Translations under genes and position numbers: made by a program
Notes under the pieces: generated by a model
What the model was told of the DNA's origin: nothing
Seen by the model: the letters and a program-made list of their open reading frames with translations, nothing else
Database searches by the model: none
Part shown: piece by piece, positions 8,674-16,988 of the stretch
Position numbering within the stretch: position 1 is the first letter of the stretch
Layout: the number at the start of each line of letters is the position of its first letter
Source of the DNA: Ruminiclostridium sp.
GTDB taxonomy: Bacteria; Bacillota; Clostridia; Oscillospirales; Oscillospiraceae
Reading direction: 5' to 3'
Assembly: GCA_017435425.1 (NCBI GenBank)
Contig: JAFSFC010000014.1
Span: 53,643-117,642, forward strand
Length of the DNA: 64,000 bases

Positions 8674-9837
8674 TTACACCTCAGCAGAAACGATCCGAAC
8701 GGGCGTGCCCTCGGACAGATAGAACTGGCCAACGGTGACCAGGCGCTCGCCGCCCGTCAGGCCGGAGGTGACCTCGGTCACGCCGTCACCCACCAGACCG
8801 GTGGTGACAGAAAGCTGATGTGCTTGGTCATTGTTATCCACGATGTACACGTACTGTCCGTCTGTGCCGGTTTGGACGGCTTCGGTGGGGACCAACACCA
8901 CGTTGTCCTGGGTGTCGGTGTAGAAGGTCACATCGGCAAACATACCGGTCAGCAGACCACCGGCCTCAGCGGAGGGAACTTTGATGGTCACGCTGTACAG
9001 GCGGGTCTGGGGATTGATGGCACGGCTGACGGTGTCGATGGTTCCATCAAACTCCTTTCCGGCAGAGGAGATCACGACATGGACCCTGCCGCCTTCCGTC
9101 AGCTTGGAGACCAGAGCCTCAGAAACGGCGACATTGATTTCCATGTCGGTATTGGACACGATGGTGGCCACCGGGGCACTGGGGGAAACAAAGGTATTTG
9201 CAGCGGCGTTCAATGCCTGGACGGTGCCGGAAATGGGGGAAATGATATTGCCGTTCCGGTCGATGTTGGTCAGGGAGGATTCCAATTGGGCGATGGTAGC
9301 CTGATAGTTCTGCATGGCGATCTCCAACTGACCGAGGGCGTTGTTCATGCCGGCCAGGGCGTTTTCATACTGCAGTCTGGCGTTGTCCACTTCCAACTGG
9401 GAGGCAGCACCCAGTTCAAAGAGGGCTTGGGTGTCAGCCACGTTCTTTTCTGCCATGGCCACCTGCTGACTCAGCACGGCAGATTGATCCTCGTAGCTTG
9501 TCCGGGCATTTTCATAGCTCATCACGGCGACCTCGTAGTTGGCCCAGGTGGAGGCCATGTCCAGGGTGCAGATGGTCTGGCCGGCAGAGACTGTGTCGCC
9601 GGCTTCTACGTATGTATCCAGGCACCGAACGGACAGAGCAACAAAGACCGATTGGGTATCGCCCGATGCGACCTGACCGGACACATTATTTTCTGCGGAA
9701 ATGGAGCCCTTTTCCACCAGGGTGATTTCCACAGGGATGCCGTCGGAGGCTTCCTCCTGAACCTCATCCTTGCTGCAGGCGCAGAGAGAGAACATAAAAA
9801 GGAAGGCTAAGCTGAAACTGAGAATACGTTTTTTCAT
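8674..9837 (-). CDS. RND efflux adaptor lipoprotein (HlyD/AcrA family)
   Basis: The periplasmic-adaptor-type partner of the RND pump. The N-terminus is a lipoprotein signal with lipobox LCAC (Cys about 20), so it is probably anchored on the outer face of the membrane. A biotinyl-lipoyl-like half follows (VEAGDTVSAGQTICTLD, near 78–94), then a Gln/Ala/Leu-rich coiled-coil hairpin (about 100–195), the second lipoyl half (ISPISGTVQALNAA), and beta-barrel and membrane-proximal domains. It is three bases from the pump gene and overlaps the marR stop by four bases (ATGA), so the three are co-translated. Function is clear; cargo is not. Confidence 0.93.
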   Translation of the reverse strand: MKKRILSFSLAFLFMFSLCACSKDEVQEEASDGIPVEITLVEKGSISAENNVSGQVASGDTQSVFVALSVRCLDTYVEAGDTVSAGQTICTLDMASTWANYEVAVMSYENARTSYEDQSAVLSQQVAMAEKNVADTQALFELGAASQLEVDNARLQYENALAGMNNALGQLEIAMQNYQATIAQLESSLTNIDRNGNIISPISGTVQALNAAANTFVSPSAPVATIVSNTDMEINVAVSEALVSKLTEGGRVHVVISSAGKEFDGTIDTVSRAINPQTRLYSVTIKVPSAEAGGLLTGMFADVTFYTDTQDNVVLVPTEAVQTGTDGQYVYIVDNNDQAHQLSVTTGLVGDGVTEVTSGLTGGERLVTVGQFYLSEGTPVRIVSAEV

Positions 9838-10322
9838 GGGTTACCTCCAAGGGGATCGGGGGATGAACAGTTTTCAATGGTGCTTAAATTGTTTTGGATC
9901 TTCTGGAAAACAGAATCCAAAAGGTGGATCTCTTCCGGTGTCAGGTCTTGGAACATCATAAAGTCCAAGGCAGAGAAGGCGGCATGGATCTGCCGGCCTA
10001 GCTGAGAGGCATTCTCCGTCAAAATGATTTTTTTCAGGCGGGCGTCATGAGGAACAGATACTCTGATCAGAAGCCCTTTCCGTTCCAATGTACTTAACAA
10101 GCTGCTGACGGTGGACCGACGAAGCTTGAGACAGGTTTCCAAGTCCTTTTGATAGGTTTCTTCCTCTCCTCGAAAATGAAGATAGGAGATAACAGCCAGC
10201 TGGGACATGGTCATACCGGCAGGGAGGGCATCAACAGGAATGCTGGAACATAGTCGATGGAGTTGATTGACTACGGCCAAAAAGGGAAGGATAAGACTGG
10301 TTCTGTTCTGTTCAGCTTCCAT
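9834..10322 (-). CDS. MarR-family transcriptional regulator
   Basis: A 162-residue winged-helix dimeric regulator. The DNA-binding region includes QKDLETCLKLRRSTVSSLLS and the wing RVSVPHDARLKKIILTE. The start chosen is the ATG at 10322, six bases after GGAGGTG; the frame runs further upstream but without a ribosome site. As first gene of the efflux operon it most likely represses its own promoter, whose start region holds inverted repeats (10334–10358). The inducing ligand is unknown. Confidence 0.9.
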   Translation of the reverse strand: MEAEQNRTSLILPFLAVVNQLHRLCSSIPVDALPAGMTMSQLAVISYLHFRGEEETYQKDLETCLKLRRSTVSSLLSTLERKGLLIRVSVPHDARLKKIILTENASQLGRQIHAAFSALDFMMFQDLTPEEIHLLDSVFQKIQNNLSTIENCSSPDPLGGNP

Positions 10323-10333
10323 GGTCACACCTC

Positions 10334-10358
10334 CGAATGTTAGAATTCGTACAATTGT
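10334..10358 (-). promoter_or_regulatory. Probable MarR operator
   Basis: Two dyads sit where the efflux transcript should begin: CGAAT–6–ATTCG (10334–10349) and the palindrome ACAATTGT (10351–10358). MarR-family sites commonly overlap the start of their own operon. Confidence 0.5.
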
Positions 10359-10362
10359 TTCC

Positions 10363-10391
10363 ATAATACACCAATGGATGAAGGGTGTCAA
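10363..10391 (-). promoter_or_regulatory. Promoter of the marR–adaptor–RND operon
   Basis: On the minus strand TTGACA (10391–10386), a 17-bp spacer and TATTAT (10368–10363). The -35 is a full match to consensus, so basal strength should be high unless repressed. Confidence 0.75.
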
Positions 10392-10428
10392 CAGAAAGAG
10401 GGCTGACAAAACCTAAGGAATGAAAGAA

Positions 10429-10457
10429 TTGCACAGGAGCTGGATTCACGGTATAAT
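10429..10457 (+). promoter_or_regulatory. Promoter of the ABC exporter gene
   Basis: TTGCAC (10429–10434), 17-bp spacer, TATAAT (10452–10457), 33 bases before the start codon. It diverges from the marR promoter, with about 38 bases between the two -35 boxes. Confidence 0.7.
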
Positions 10458-10489
10458 GAGCAAAACGAATCTGCACAGGAGGACCCTGT

Positions 10490-12253
10490 ATGAGTAAAAA
10501 AATGGACTATAAAAAGACGCATCCACTCAAACTGTTTTTGTCCTATTATGGGCCGCATAAGCATTTATTCATTCTGGATATGTGCTGCGCCTTTCTGATC
10601 TGCCTCATCGATTTGGCGTTTCCCTATGCCTCTCGTGAGGTGGTCAATCACCTTTTGCCCAATCAGGAATATCGGGTGTTTTTCATTGTGATCGCCATCT
10701 TTATCGGAGCCTATATTGCCAAAGGCTTCCTCTATTTTATCGTTTCCTATTGGGGGCATCTCTTTGGTGTTCGGGTAGAGGCCGACTTGAGGCGGGATCT
10801 CTATGCCCATCTGGAGAGTCTGAGCTTCAGTTTCTATGATAAGAATCGTACCGGTGTCCTCATGTCCCGGGTGACCAATGATCTGTTTGAGATCACCGAA
10901 CTGGCCCACCATGGCCCCGAGGATCTGTTCATCTCCTCTGTGACGCTGGTAGGTGCCTTCTGTATCATGTGCACCATCGAGTGGCGTCTGGCCCTTCTGG
11001 CCTTTGGTGTCGTTCCGTTCTTCCTGGCCTTTACCCTTTATCAGCGCAGACGAATGCGAAAGGCCAATCTGAAGCTGAAGGCAAAAACGGCAGAGATCAA
11101 TGCTTCCATTGAGTCTGGCATTTCCGGTATGCGTACCGCCAAAGCCTTCCAAAACGAAGAGACTGAGAAGGCAAAGTTCAACGCCATGAACGGGCAGTTC
11201 GTCCAGGCCAAACGGGGTTACTACAAGACCATGGCGACCTATATGGGCGGCCTGGAGTTCTGCATGTCCATCATGCCTGTTCTGGTGATCGGTGCCGGTG
11301 GCTACTATATCATGCAGGGTACCGTAGACTACGCCGATCTGCTGGCCTTTACCCTGTATGTGACCACCTTCATCACGCCCGTCCGCAAGCTTTCTGCCTT
11401 TGTGGAACAGTTCATGATGGGATCTGCCGGCTTTACCCGATTCCTGGAACTCATGCGTTTGGATCCTGAGATCCAGGACAAGCCCGATGCAGAGCAGTTG
11501 GAGAACGTGAAGGGGGACATCAAGTTCAACAAGGTCTCCTTCCGCTACAACAATAAGGCAGAAGTCCTGCGGGATGTGGATCTGCACATCCGGTCGGGAG
11601 AAAAATTTGCCTTTGTGGGACCCTCTGGCGGCGGTAAGACCACCATCTGTCAGCTGATCCCCCGTTTCTATGATGTAACGGAGGGCAGTATCCGGGTGGA
11701 CGGACAGGACGTGCGGGACGTGACCCAGAGTTCCCTCCGCCGTCAGATCGGCATCGTACAGCAGGATGTGTTCCTCTTTGCCGATACGGTTATGGAAAAT
11801 ATCCGGTACGGCCGTCCGGATGCATCCGACGAAGAGGTGGTTCGGGCCGCTAAATTGGCAGAGATCCACGAGGATATCCTGAATATGCCTGACGGATACC
11901 AGACCTATGTGGGCGAGCGGGGCGTCATGCTTTCCGGTGGCCAGAAGCAGCGGGTGAGCATTGCCCGTGTGTTTCTGAAGGATCCTGCCATCGTCATTCT
12001 GGATGAGGCCACCAGCGCCCTGGACAGTGTCACCGAGGCCAAGATCCAGGCTTCCTTTGACCGCCTGTGTGAGGGACGCACCTCCATCGTCATTGCCCAC
12101 CGTCTTTCTACCATTCGAAACGCTGACCGCATCGCTGTGGTGGACCAGGAACAGATCCTGGAACAGGGAACCCATCAGGAACTCATCGATCTGGGCGGTG
12201 AATACGCCAGCCTGGTCCGTGCCCAGGAGCAGGTAATGGGGAAGCAGTTATAA
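10490..12253 (+). CDS. ABC exporter, fused permease and ATPase (MsbA/BmrA type)
   Basis: A 587-residue half-transporter: six membrane helices in residues 25–300, then a nucleotide-binding domain. Walker A is GPSGGGKTT (about 380), the signature LSGGQKQR (about 484) and Walker B ILDEATSALD follow. The half-transporter usually works as a homodimer exporting lipids, drugs or peptides. It stands alone between its own promoter and a terminator, divergent from the marR operon, so a shared role in drug or bile resistance is possible but unproven. Confidence 0.93.
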   Translation: MSKKMDYKKTHPLKLFLSYYGPHKHLFILDMCCAFLICLIDLAFPYASREVVNHLLPNQEYRVFFIVIAIFIGAYIAKGFLYFIVSYWGHLFGVRVEADLRRDLYAHLESLSFSFYDKNRTGVLMSRVTNDLFEITELAHHGPEDLFISSVTLVGAFCIMCTIEWRLALLAFGVVPFFLAFTLYQRRRMRKANLKLKAKTAEINASIESGISGMRTAKAFQNEETEKAKFNAMNGQFVQAKRGYYKTMATYMGGLEFCMSIMPVLVIGAGGYYIMQGTVDYADLLAFTLYVTTFITPVRKLSAFVEQFMMGSAGFTRFLELMRLDPEIQDKPDAEQLENVKGDIKFNKVSFRYNNKAEVLRDVDLHIRSGEKFAFVGPSGGGKTTICQLIPRFYDVTEGSIRVDGQDVRDVTQSSLRRQIGIVQQDVFLFADTVMENIRYGRPDASDEEVVRAAKLAEIHEDILNMPDGYQTYVGERGVMLSGGQKQRVSIARVFLKDPAIVILDEATSALDSVTEAKIQASFDRLCEGRTSIVIAHRLSTIRNADRIAVVDQEQILEQGTHQELIDLGGEYASLVRAQEQVMGKQL

Positions 12254-12264
12254 AAGCACAGATA

Positions 12265-12300
12265 AAAAGAGCCGATGCATTTGCATCGGCTCTTTTGACA
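12265..12300 (+). terminator. Bidirectional intrinsic terminator
   Basis: A 15-bp perfect stem (12265–12279 with 12282–12296; core GAGCCGATGCA) with A and T runs on either side separates the ABC exporter from the convergent DUF308 gene. Confidence 0.9.
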
Positions 12301-12302
12301 TG

Positions 12303-12824
12303 TTATGTTTTTTTCTTTTCGATCTGGAAACCCAGGATCACCAGATTGATGCCGGAAACAATGAAGTAAATGCCCAACAGCATACCAACGGAGAAGGCCA
12401 GAGCTACAGGATGGAACAGGGAGTAGATGCCAAGGATGAAGCAAAGAACAGCCATGACGATGTTGCCCAGCCACTTAGAGGTCTCTGCGCCATGTTTCTT
12501 GCCCCGAAGACCCATGGTCAGGGTGACTGCGCCCTGAAGCAGGAACCAAATGGCCAGCATATAGATGATGGTGGTGCTAGTCATGAACTTGAGACCGGGG
12601 ACGAAGAGAATGGCCAGACCGGCCGCCAGGCTCAGGATACCAAACAGGAAGTTGGAGTCAAAAGCTTTCTTGGTGATGCCACGGAGAATGGAGCCAAAGC
12701 CGTAGACGATCAACAGGACAATGAAGAAGTAGCTGGTCTCCCAGAAGGTCATGAGGGGTGTGGCGGCCAAGAGAACACCACAGACCGACATCAGGCCGCC
12801 CAGGACCCAAAGCATAATTTTCAT
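12303..12824 (-). CDS. DUF308 / HdeD-like membrane protein
   Basis: A 173-residue protein with six hydrophobic helices arranged as three similar pairs, the layout of HdeD/DUF308 proteins. HdeD is linked to acid resistance in E. coli, but the group is broad and mostly uncharacterised. The segments GGLMSVCGVLLAATPLMTF and LGIYFIVSGINLVILGF are typical. The gene lies 41 bases after the large membrane protein on the same strand and ends at a shared terminator, so the two are probably one operon. No catalytic residues are visible. Confidence 0.75.
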   Translation of the reverse strand: MKIMLWVLGGLMSVCGVLLAATPLMTFWETSYFFIVLLIVYGFGSILRGITKKAFDSNFLFGILSLAAGLAILFVPGLKFMTSTTIIYMLAIWFLLQGAVTLTMGLRGKKHGAETSKWLGNIVMAVLCFILGIYSLFHPVALAFSVGMLLGIYFIVSGINLVILGFQIEKKKT

Positions 12825-12865
12825 AAAATGATTTCCTCTCTTTTTTCTTTGTTAGGGAGGATACC

Positions 12866-14617
12866 TTACTCCTCGGCAGGAGTCTCTTCCGCAGTTTCAG
12901 GTGTCTCGACGGGAGCGGGAGCCGGTTCTGCTTCGCTGCCGTCGGAGATGGACAGAGCATTGATGATCTTGCTGTCATCACCGGGGGTGGCCTGAACGGA
13001 AACGCTGTCACCCACATCCAGAATGATCACATTCTGATCGACTGTAGCAGAGATGGCGTAGAAGGTCTCAGAACCATCCAGCCGGATGAAGTACCAGGTG
13101 CTTCCGTCCAGAACAGCAGTGCGGATCTCTGCAATGGTGCCGGAAACGGTGGACTGGTCGATGATAATGTCCTGACCTTCGCCCACATCCACGGGGATGC
13201 CATGCTGCTGGAGCAGGGACAGATAGTTGCTCTCACAAGCGGCTACCGTCACGCCGGTGGCCACAATCTGATACTGGGAGACGTTGACCATGGCGTACAT
13301 CTTGACCAGGTCAGAGCTGTCCTTCAGGGACATGAAGTAAGTGGGATGACCGCCGATGTTCAGCAGCAGGGGGAAGGTGGCGGTGTAGCCCAGGTCCTGG
13401 ACAACGCCTTGGGCAGATGCCATAGCAGAGGTTTCGATGGCGCCGGGAGCTGCATAATAGGTGGTCTCTTTGGTGCGCTGGTTGGACAGCAGGAAGCCGA
13501 TGTTGGACTGGTCACTATTGACGGAAGTGATGCCGGTGTACATATACACGTCGTCGCTCATGGCCAGGTAGTTGTATCCTTCGGTGGTGACAGTGACGTC
13601 CTTCTGGCCCAGGAGGGAGTTAATAAAGCCGTTGACATAAACGCCGTGGTAGTCGTACTGCTGGCTGATAAGCTCAGCGGAGAACACCCGGTCCACCCAG
13701 GTGGGGATCTCTTCCAGAGCATAGTAGACGTGCTCACCGGTGCAGGCATTCAGCAGGACAGCACCCACCACATCGGTACCGCCAAAGAGACCGATGGTAC
13801 GGACTTCGCGGGGGCAGACCCACCAGGGGGTGCCTTCCTCGTCCACTTCCAGGTGAAGCTGGCTGAACATATAGGTGGGATAAGCAAAGCGCACGGTGCG
13901 CATCAGGTCACGGGTGAAGTATTCAGAGGGGGAGTAGCGCATGCCTTCCAGGCCCAGGCTGGACAGACGGACGACCTCGGCTTCCTGGGTGACCATGTCC
14001 ACGGTAACGTAGGCAGGCAGACCTTCCTTGGTGTTCAGGAACCACTTGAAGAAGTCACCGTACTCCAGAGAGGTCACACGGACCGGGCTGCCCTGGTAGT
14101 TGATCTGGGTGTAGTTATATGCCACTTCAAATTGGCTGACCATATCAGACAGTTCGCCCAGCTTTCTGTCACCCAGACGCTGGGTGGAGGCTTCATCCAG
14201 CATGGGGACTTCGTTATAGGAGACCTGTTCGATCTCAGTGGCAAAGTCGCCGGTTTCAACGGTCAGCATCTGCTGATAGGCAGGGGCACGGAGGATGGGG
14301 GCGGAAATGATCTGGCCGATGATAAACACGGCGGCCAGAGCGATCACGATGACCACCACGGCCTTGCACTGATTTTTGGCAAAGGAGAGGTAGTCGCGCA
14401 GATGGATGCCCTGCTGACTGCCGGTGTCCACACCCAGGGCGATCATGAAGACCAGGATGTACACCAACAAGAGGACGAAAATAAAGCTGTAGAAGCCAGT
14501 GTTCTGCAGATTGATGGCGGGAAGGGAGATATAGAACCAAACCGCACCAATAACGAGGGTGATCAGCAGACTGATCAGGATACGAGGCATAGTACGTTTA
14601 GCCTGACTGTCGGACAT
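12866..14617 (-). CDS. Large membrane-anchored surface protein of unknown function
   Basis: A 583-residue protein I do not recognise. Residues 10–30 and 40–60 are membrane helices, a third occurs near 90–110, and about 400 outward-facing residues follow, rich in Tyr, Thr, Val and acidic residues. The C-terminus is a Pro-Glu-Ala tail. Two sections look like beta-rich repeats (GQDIIIDQSTVSGTIAEIRT and QNVIILDVGDSVSVQ), perhaps OB/SH3-like barrels. The start is the ATG at 14617 behind AAAGGAG. It has its own promoter and leads a DUF308 gene. There is no protease, sortase or glycosidase motif that I can see. Confidence 0.6.
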   Translation of the reverse strand: MSDSQAKRTMPRILISLLITLVIGAVWFYISLPAINLQNTGFYSFIFVLLLVYILVFMIALGVDTGSQQGIHLRDYLSFAKNQCKAVVVIVIALAAVFIIGQIISAPILRAPAYQQMLTVETGDFATEIEQVSYNEVPMLDEASTQRLGDRKLGELSDMVSQFEVAYNYTQINYQGSPVRVTSLEYGDFFKWFLNTKEGLPAYVTVDMVTQEAEVVRLSSLGLEGMRYSPSEYFTRDLMRTVRFAYPTYMFSQLHLEVDEEGTPWWVCPREVRTIGLFGGTDVVGAVLLNACTGEHVYYALEEIPTWVDRVFSAELISQQYDYHGVYVNGFINSLLGQKDVTVTTEGYNYLAMSDDVYMYTGITSVNSDQSNIGFLLSNQRTKETTYYAAPGAIETSAMASAQGVVQDLGYTATFPLLLNIGGHPTYFMSLKDSSDLVKMYAMVNVSQYQIVATGVTVAACESNYLSLLQQHGIPVDVGEGQDIIIDQSTVSGTIAEIRTAVLDGSTWYFIRLDGSETFYAISATVDQNVIILDVGDSVSVQATPGDDSKIINALSISDGSEAEPAPAPVETPETAEETPAEE

Positions 14618-14669
14618 AGAGAACTCCTTTCGTTGGGTCAAGAAAATATGGATTTTGCGAATATCACTT

Positions 14670-14698
14670 AGTATATCCTATTATTGGCAAAAATGCAA
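14670..14698 (-). promoter_or_regulatory. Promoter of the 583-residue membrane protein gene
   Basis: On the minus strand TTGCAT (14698–14693), 17-bp spacer and TATACT (14675–14670). A plus-strand TTGACA (14709–14714) nearby probably serves the divergent MgtC gene, though its -10 is poor. Confidence 0.6.
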
Positions 14699-14789
14699 TC
14701 ATTAACATTTGACAAAGCTATAAAAACATGGCAATATTACAAAAAACAAACATTTTCAGAGAAATGTGAATTGAGAGGAGGCAGTGATC

Positions 14790-15479
14790 ATGATTCAGTT
14801 AGACGTGTTTGGTGACCTGCGGGATCTGAATCTGCTGTCGGTCTGTGTTCGTATTGCTCTGGCCATGCTCTTTGGTGGGACCATCGGCTTTGAGCGAGGG
14901 CTGCGTCAGCGGGCAGCCGGCCTGCGGACCCATATGCTGCTGTGTGTTGGTGCAGCTTCCACCATGCTGGTCAGTCAGTACATTTACGCCAGCTACGGGG
15001 TGGGTGATCCCTCCCGACTGAGTGCTCAGGTCCTCAGCGGCATCGGCTTCCTGGGTGCCGGCACCATCATCATCACCCGCCGAAACCAGATCAAGGGTCT
15101 CACCACGGCGGCCACCCTGTGGGCTACGGCCTGTATGGGTCTGGCAGTGGGTTCCGGTTTCCTGGAGTGCGCCATTGTGATGTACCTTGCTATCATCATC
15201 ATTCTGCTGGTGGTGAACATTCTGGACAACAAATATTTGAAGATCGATACCAGCACTTCCATGTATCTGGAGGTCAAACGGGAGGCCGGCCTGGGAGATG
15301 CCATCCAGTTCATCCATGAGCTGGGCTGGACAGTTCGTGAGATCAAGGAGTTTCCCTCCGGCCGTCCGGATGTACTGGCCGTCCGTATGGATCTGGAGAC
15401 AGATCAGGCCCTTCGGGATGACCTGGAGGCCATGAAACTGATGAAGGAACTGGACAGTGTGGTCCGTTTGGAAATGTAA
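14790..15479 (+). CDS. MgtC/SapB-family membrane protein
   Basis: A 229-residue protein with four or five membrane helices in the first 145 residues and a soluble ACT-like C-terminal domain. The family blocks GTIGFERGLRQRAAGLRTHM and VLSGIGFLGAGTII are diagnostic of MgtC. In pathogens MgtC modulates the F-type ATPase and helps at low Mg; in commensals the role is unclear. The ATG at 14790 lies eight bases from GAGGAGG; the GTG at 14784 is too close. A hairpin-rich element follows the stop. Confidence 0.88.
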   Translation: MIQLDVFGDLRDLNLLSVCVRIALAMLFGGTIGFERGLRQRAAGLRTHMLLCVGAASTMLVSQYIYASYGVGDPSRLSAQVLSGIGFLGAGTIIITRRNQIKGLTTAATLWATACMGLAVGSGFLECAIVMYLAIIIILLVVNILDNKYLKIDTSTSMYLEVKREAGLGDAIQFIHELGWTVREIKEFPSGRPDVLAVRMDLETDQALRDDLEAMKLMKELDSVVRLEM

Positions 15480-15490
15480 TACTTTTTCTT

Positions 15491-15634
15491 GATAAAATGG
15501 TTAAACCATTTTATCGTGCCATAGTCATGGCACGCCGCTTTTGGCGGCAAGAAATGTATTGCACGTCGTTTTTGCGGCAAGTGCCGCTGGCCGCTTTACA
15601 AGCGACCAATAAAACGGTATCATACCGTTTTATT
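15491..15634. repeat. Multi-hairpin intergenic element bracketed by two related palindromes
   Basis: The gap after mgtC holds at least four clear hairpins in series. GATAAAATGG pairs with CCATTTTATC (15491–15515). CGTGCCAT pairs with ATGGCACG (15515–15534). GCCGC pairs with GCGGC (15534–15548). A 27-base perfect palindrome, ATAAAACGGTAT with its complement around one base, fills 15608–15634. The two outer palindromes resemble each other (ATAAAAYGGT and ACCRTTTTAT), like the ends of a miniature mobile element. No open frame is present. Confidence 0.6.
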
Positions 15635-15709
15635 AAAAACTAGTATAAGGGAACCTTTTTTCTTTTGCTTCGTCTATATAGACAGAATAAAAGGAAAGGA
15701 GATATTTCC

Positions 15710-16948
15710 ATGAAAAAAAGACTGCTGACCCTGGGCCTTGCTCTGACATTTCTGCTGAGCCTGACGGCTTGTGCCTCTCAGAAGATCCAGGCGGAGGAAC
15801 TGACAGCCGGTGTGCATACAGGAAACCATTCCGGTGCCATGGATTTTGATGGGCCGGAGACTCTGTTGGTGAACGATTTTGCTGTGCGACTTTTCCAGCA
15901 GACCATGGCAGAAGGGGAGAACACCCTGCTCTCACCCATTTCAGTCCTTTCTGCCCTGGCTATGGCGGCGAACGGTGCCCAGGGGGAAACCCTGACCCAG
16001 ATAGAGGAAGTGTTCGGTCTCTCCGTCCCGGAGTTGAACAATTACCTGTATTGTTGGGAAGCCTGTCTGGAGAATTACAAAGCCACCGTAAACTGGGCCA
16101 ACTCCCTTTGGATCAAGACAGGTACCATCCAGGTGGAGGAGGACTTCCTTCGGTCCTGTATTCAGTGGTATAACGCAGAGGTGTATGAGGCCCCCTTCGA
16201 CCAGACCACCGTAAAGGACCTGAATCTGTGGGTGGAGGAACACACCGACGGTATGATCAAAGAGATGGTCAGCGAGTTTTCTTCCGATACCGTCCTTTGT
16301 CTGGTGAACGCCTTGGCCTTTGATGCAGAATGGGAACGCATTTATTATGACTATCAGGTGCAGGAGGACTATTTCACCAGAGAGGACGGCACCCGGCAGG
16401 AGGGTACATTTATGTACTCTGACGAGGATTACTATTGGGAGGATGACCTGTCCACCGGAGTCATGAAGTACTACGAAGGGGATGTCTACGCCTTTGTGGG
16501 CCTTCTGCCTAAGGAAGGAGTCACCCTGGAAGAGTATGTGGACACCCTCACCGGAGAATCTGTTCACGGGATGCTGACCGGCTTTCAGAACGCCGAGGTC
16601 AGCACCAAACTCCCCAAATTCCGCACAGAGACCACTGCTGATTTGATCACTGTCCTGCAAAGCATGGGAATGAGCGATATTTTTGACCCGGCCTTGGCTG
16701 ACCTTTCCGGCATGGGAAGTACCTCCACCGGGATGCTCTACATCAACCAGGTCCTCCACAAGACCTTTATCAACGTGGATGAGAAGGGGACCCAGGCGGG
16801 AGCGGCTACCATGGTGGCTGCCGGGGAAGGGGCAGAGGCCCCTCACGAAGTCAAGCAGGTCCACCTGGACCGGCCCTTCCTTTACATGATCGTGGACACC
16901 CGGAATCATATCCCCCTGTTTATTGGTACGATGACAGACATAACTTGA
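15710..16948 (+). CDS. Serpin-family protease inhibitor, secreted lipoprotein
   Basis: A 412-residue serpin with a lipoprotein signal (lipobox LTAC, Cys about 22), so it should sit on the cell surface. Family signatures are NTLLSPISVLSALAMAANGA (about 65–84), NALAFDAEW and the C-terminal DRPFLYMI. The reactive loop hinge reads EKGTQAGAATMVAAGEGAE: a Thr at P14 and small residues at P12–P9 support true loop insertion, hence inhibition. Counting from the hinge Glu puts P1 at or near the Gly-Glu-Gly-Ala stretch, which would favour elastase-like or Glu-specific proteases; this is inference. Bacterial gut serpins (Bifidobacterium) inhibit host elastases. Confidence 0.93.
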   Translation: MKKRLLTLGLALTFLLSLTACASQKIQAEELTAGVHTGNHSGAMDFDGPETLLVNDFAVRLFQQTMAEGENTLLSPISVLSALAMAANGAQGETLTQIEEVFGLSVPELNNYLYCWEACLENYKATVNWANSLWIKTGTIQVEEDFLRSCIQWYNAEVYEAPFDQTTVKDLNLWVEEHTDGMIKEMVSEFSSDTVLCLVNALAFDAEWERIYYDYQVQEDYFTREDGTRQEGTFMYSDEDYYWEDDLSTGVMKYYEGDVYAFVGLLPKEGVTLEEYVDTLTGESVHGMLTGFQNAEVSTKLPKFRTETTADLITVLQSMGMSDIFDPALADLSGMGSTSTGMLYINQVLHKTFINVDEKGTQAGAATMVAAGEGAEAPHEVKQVHLDRPFLYMIVDTRNHIPLFIGTMTDIT

Positions 16949-16950
16949 GA

Positions 16951-16987
16951 AAAGAACCGAAAGCCACTGGCTTTCGGTTCTTTTTTG
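16951..16987 (+). terminator. Bidirectional intrinsic terminator
   Basis: A 15-bp perfect stem (16951–16965 with 16969–16983) and T-run end the serpin gene; the convergent TIGR03936 gene stops at 16989, so the hairpin can serve both. Confidence 0.9.
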
Positions 16988-16988
16988 C

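Noticed and set aside
10565..12175. 536-residue minus-strand frame
   Set aside because: Shadow of the ABC exporter, which has all nucleotide-binding motifs.
13202..14671. 489-residue plus-strand frame
   Set aside because: Antisense to the large membrane protein; Gly/Val/His-rich composition typical of shadow frames.
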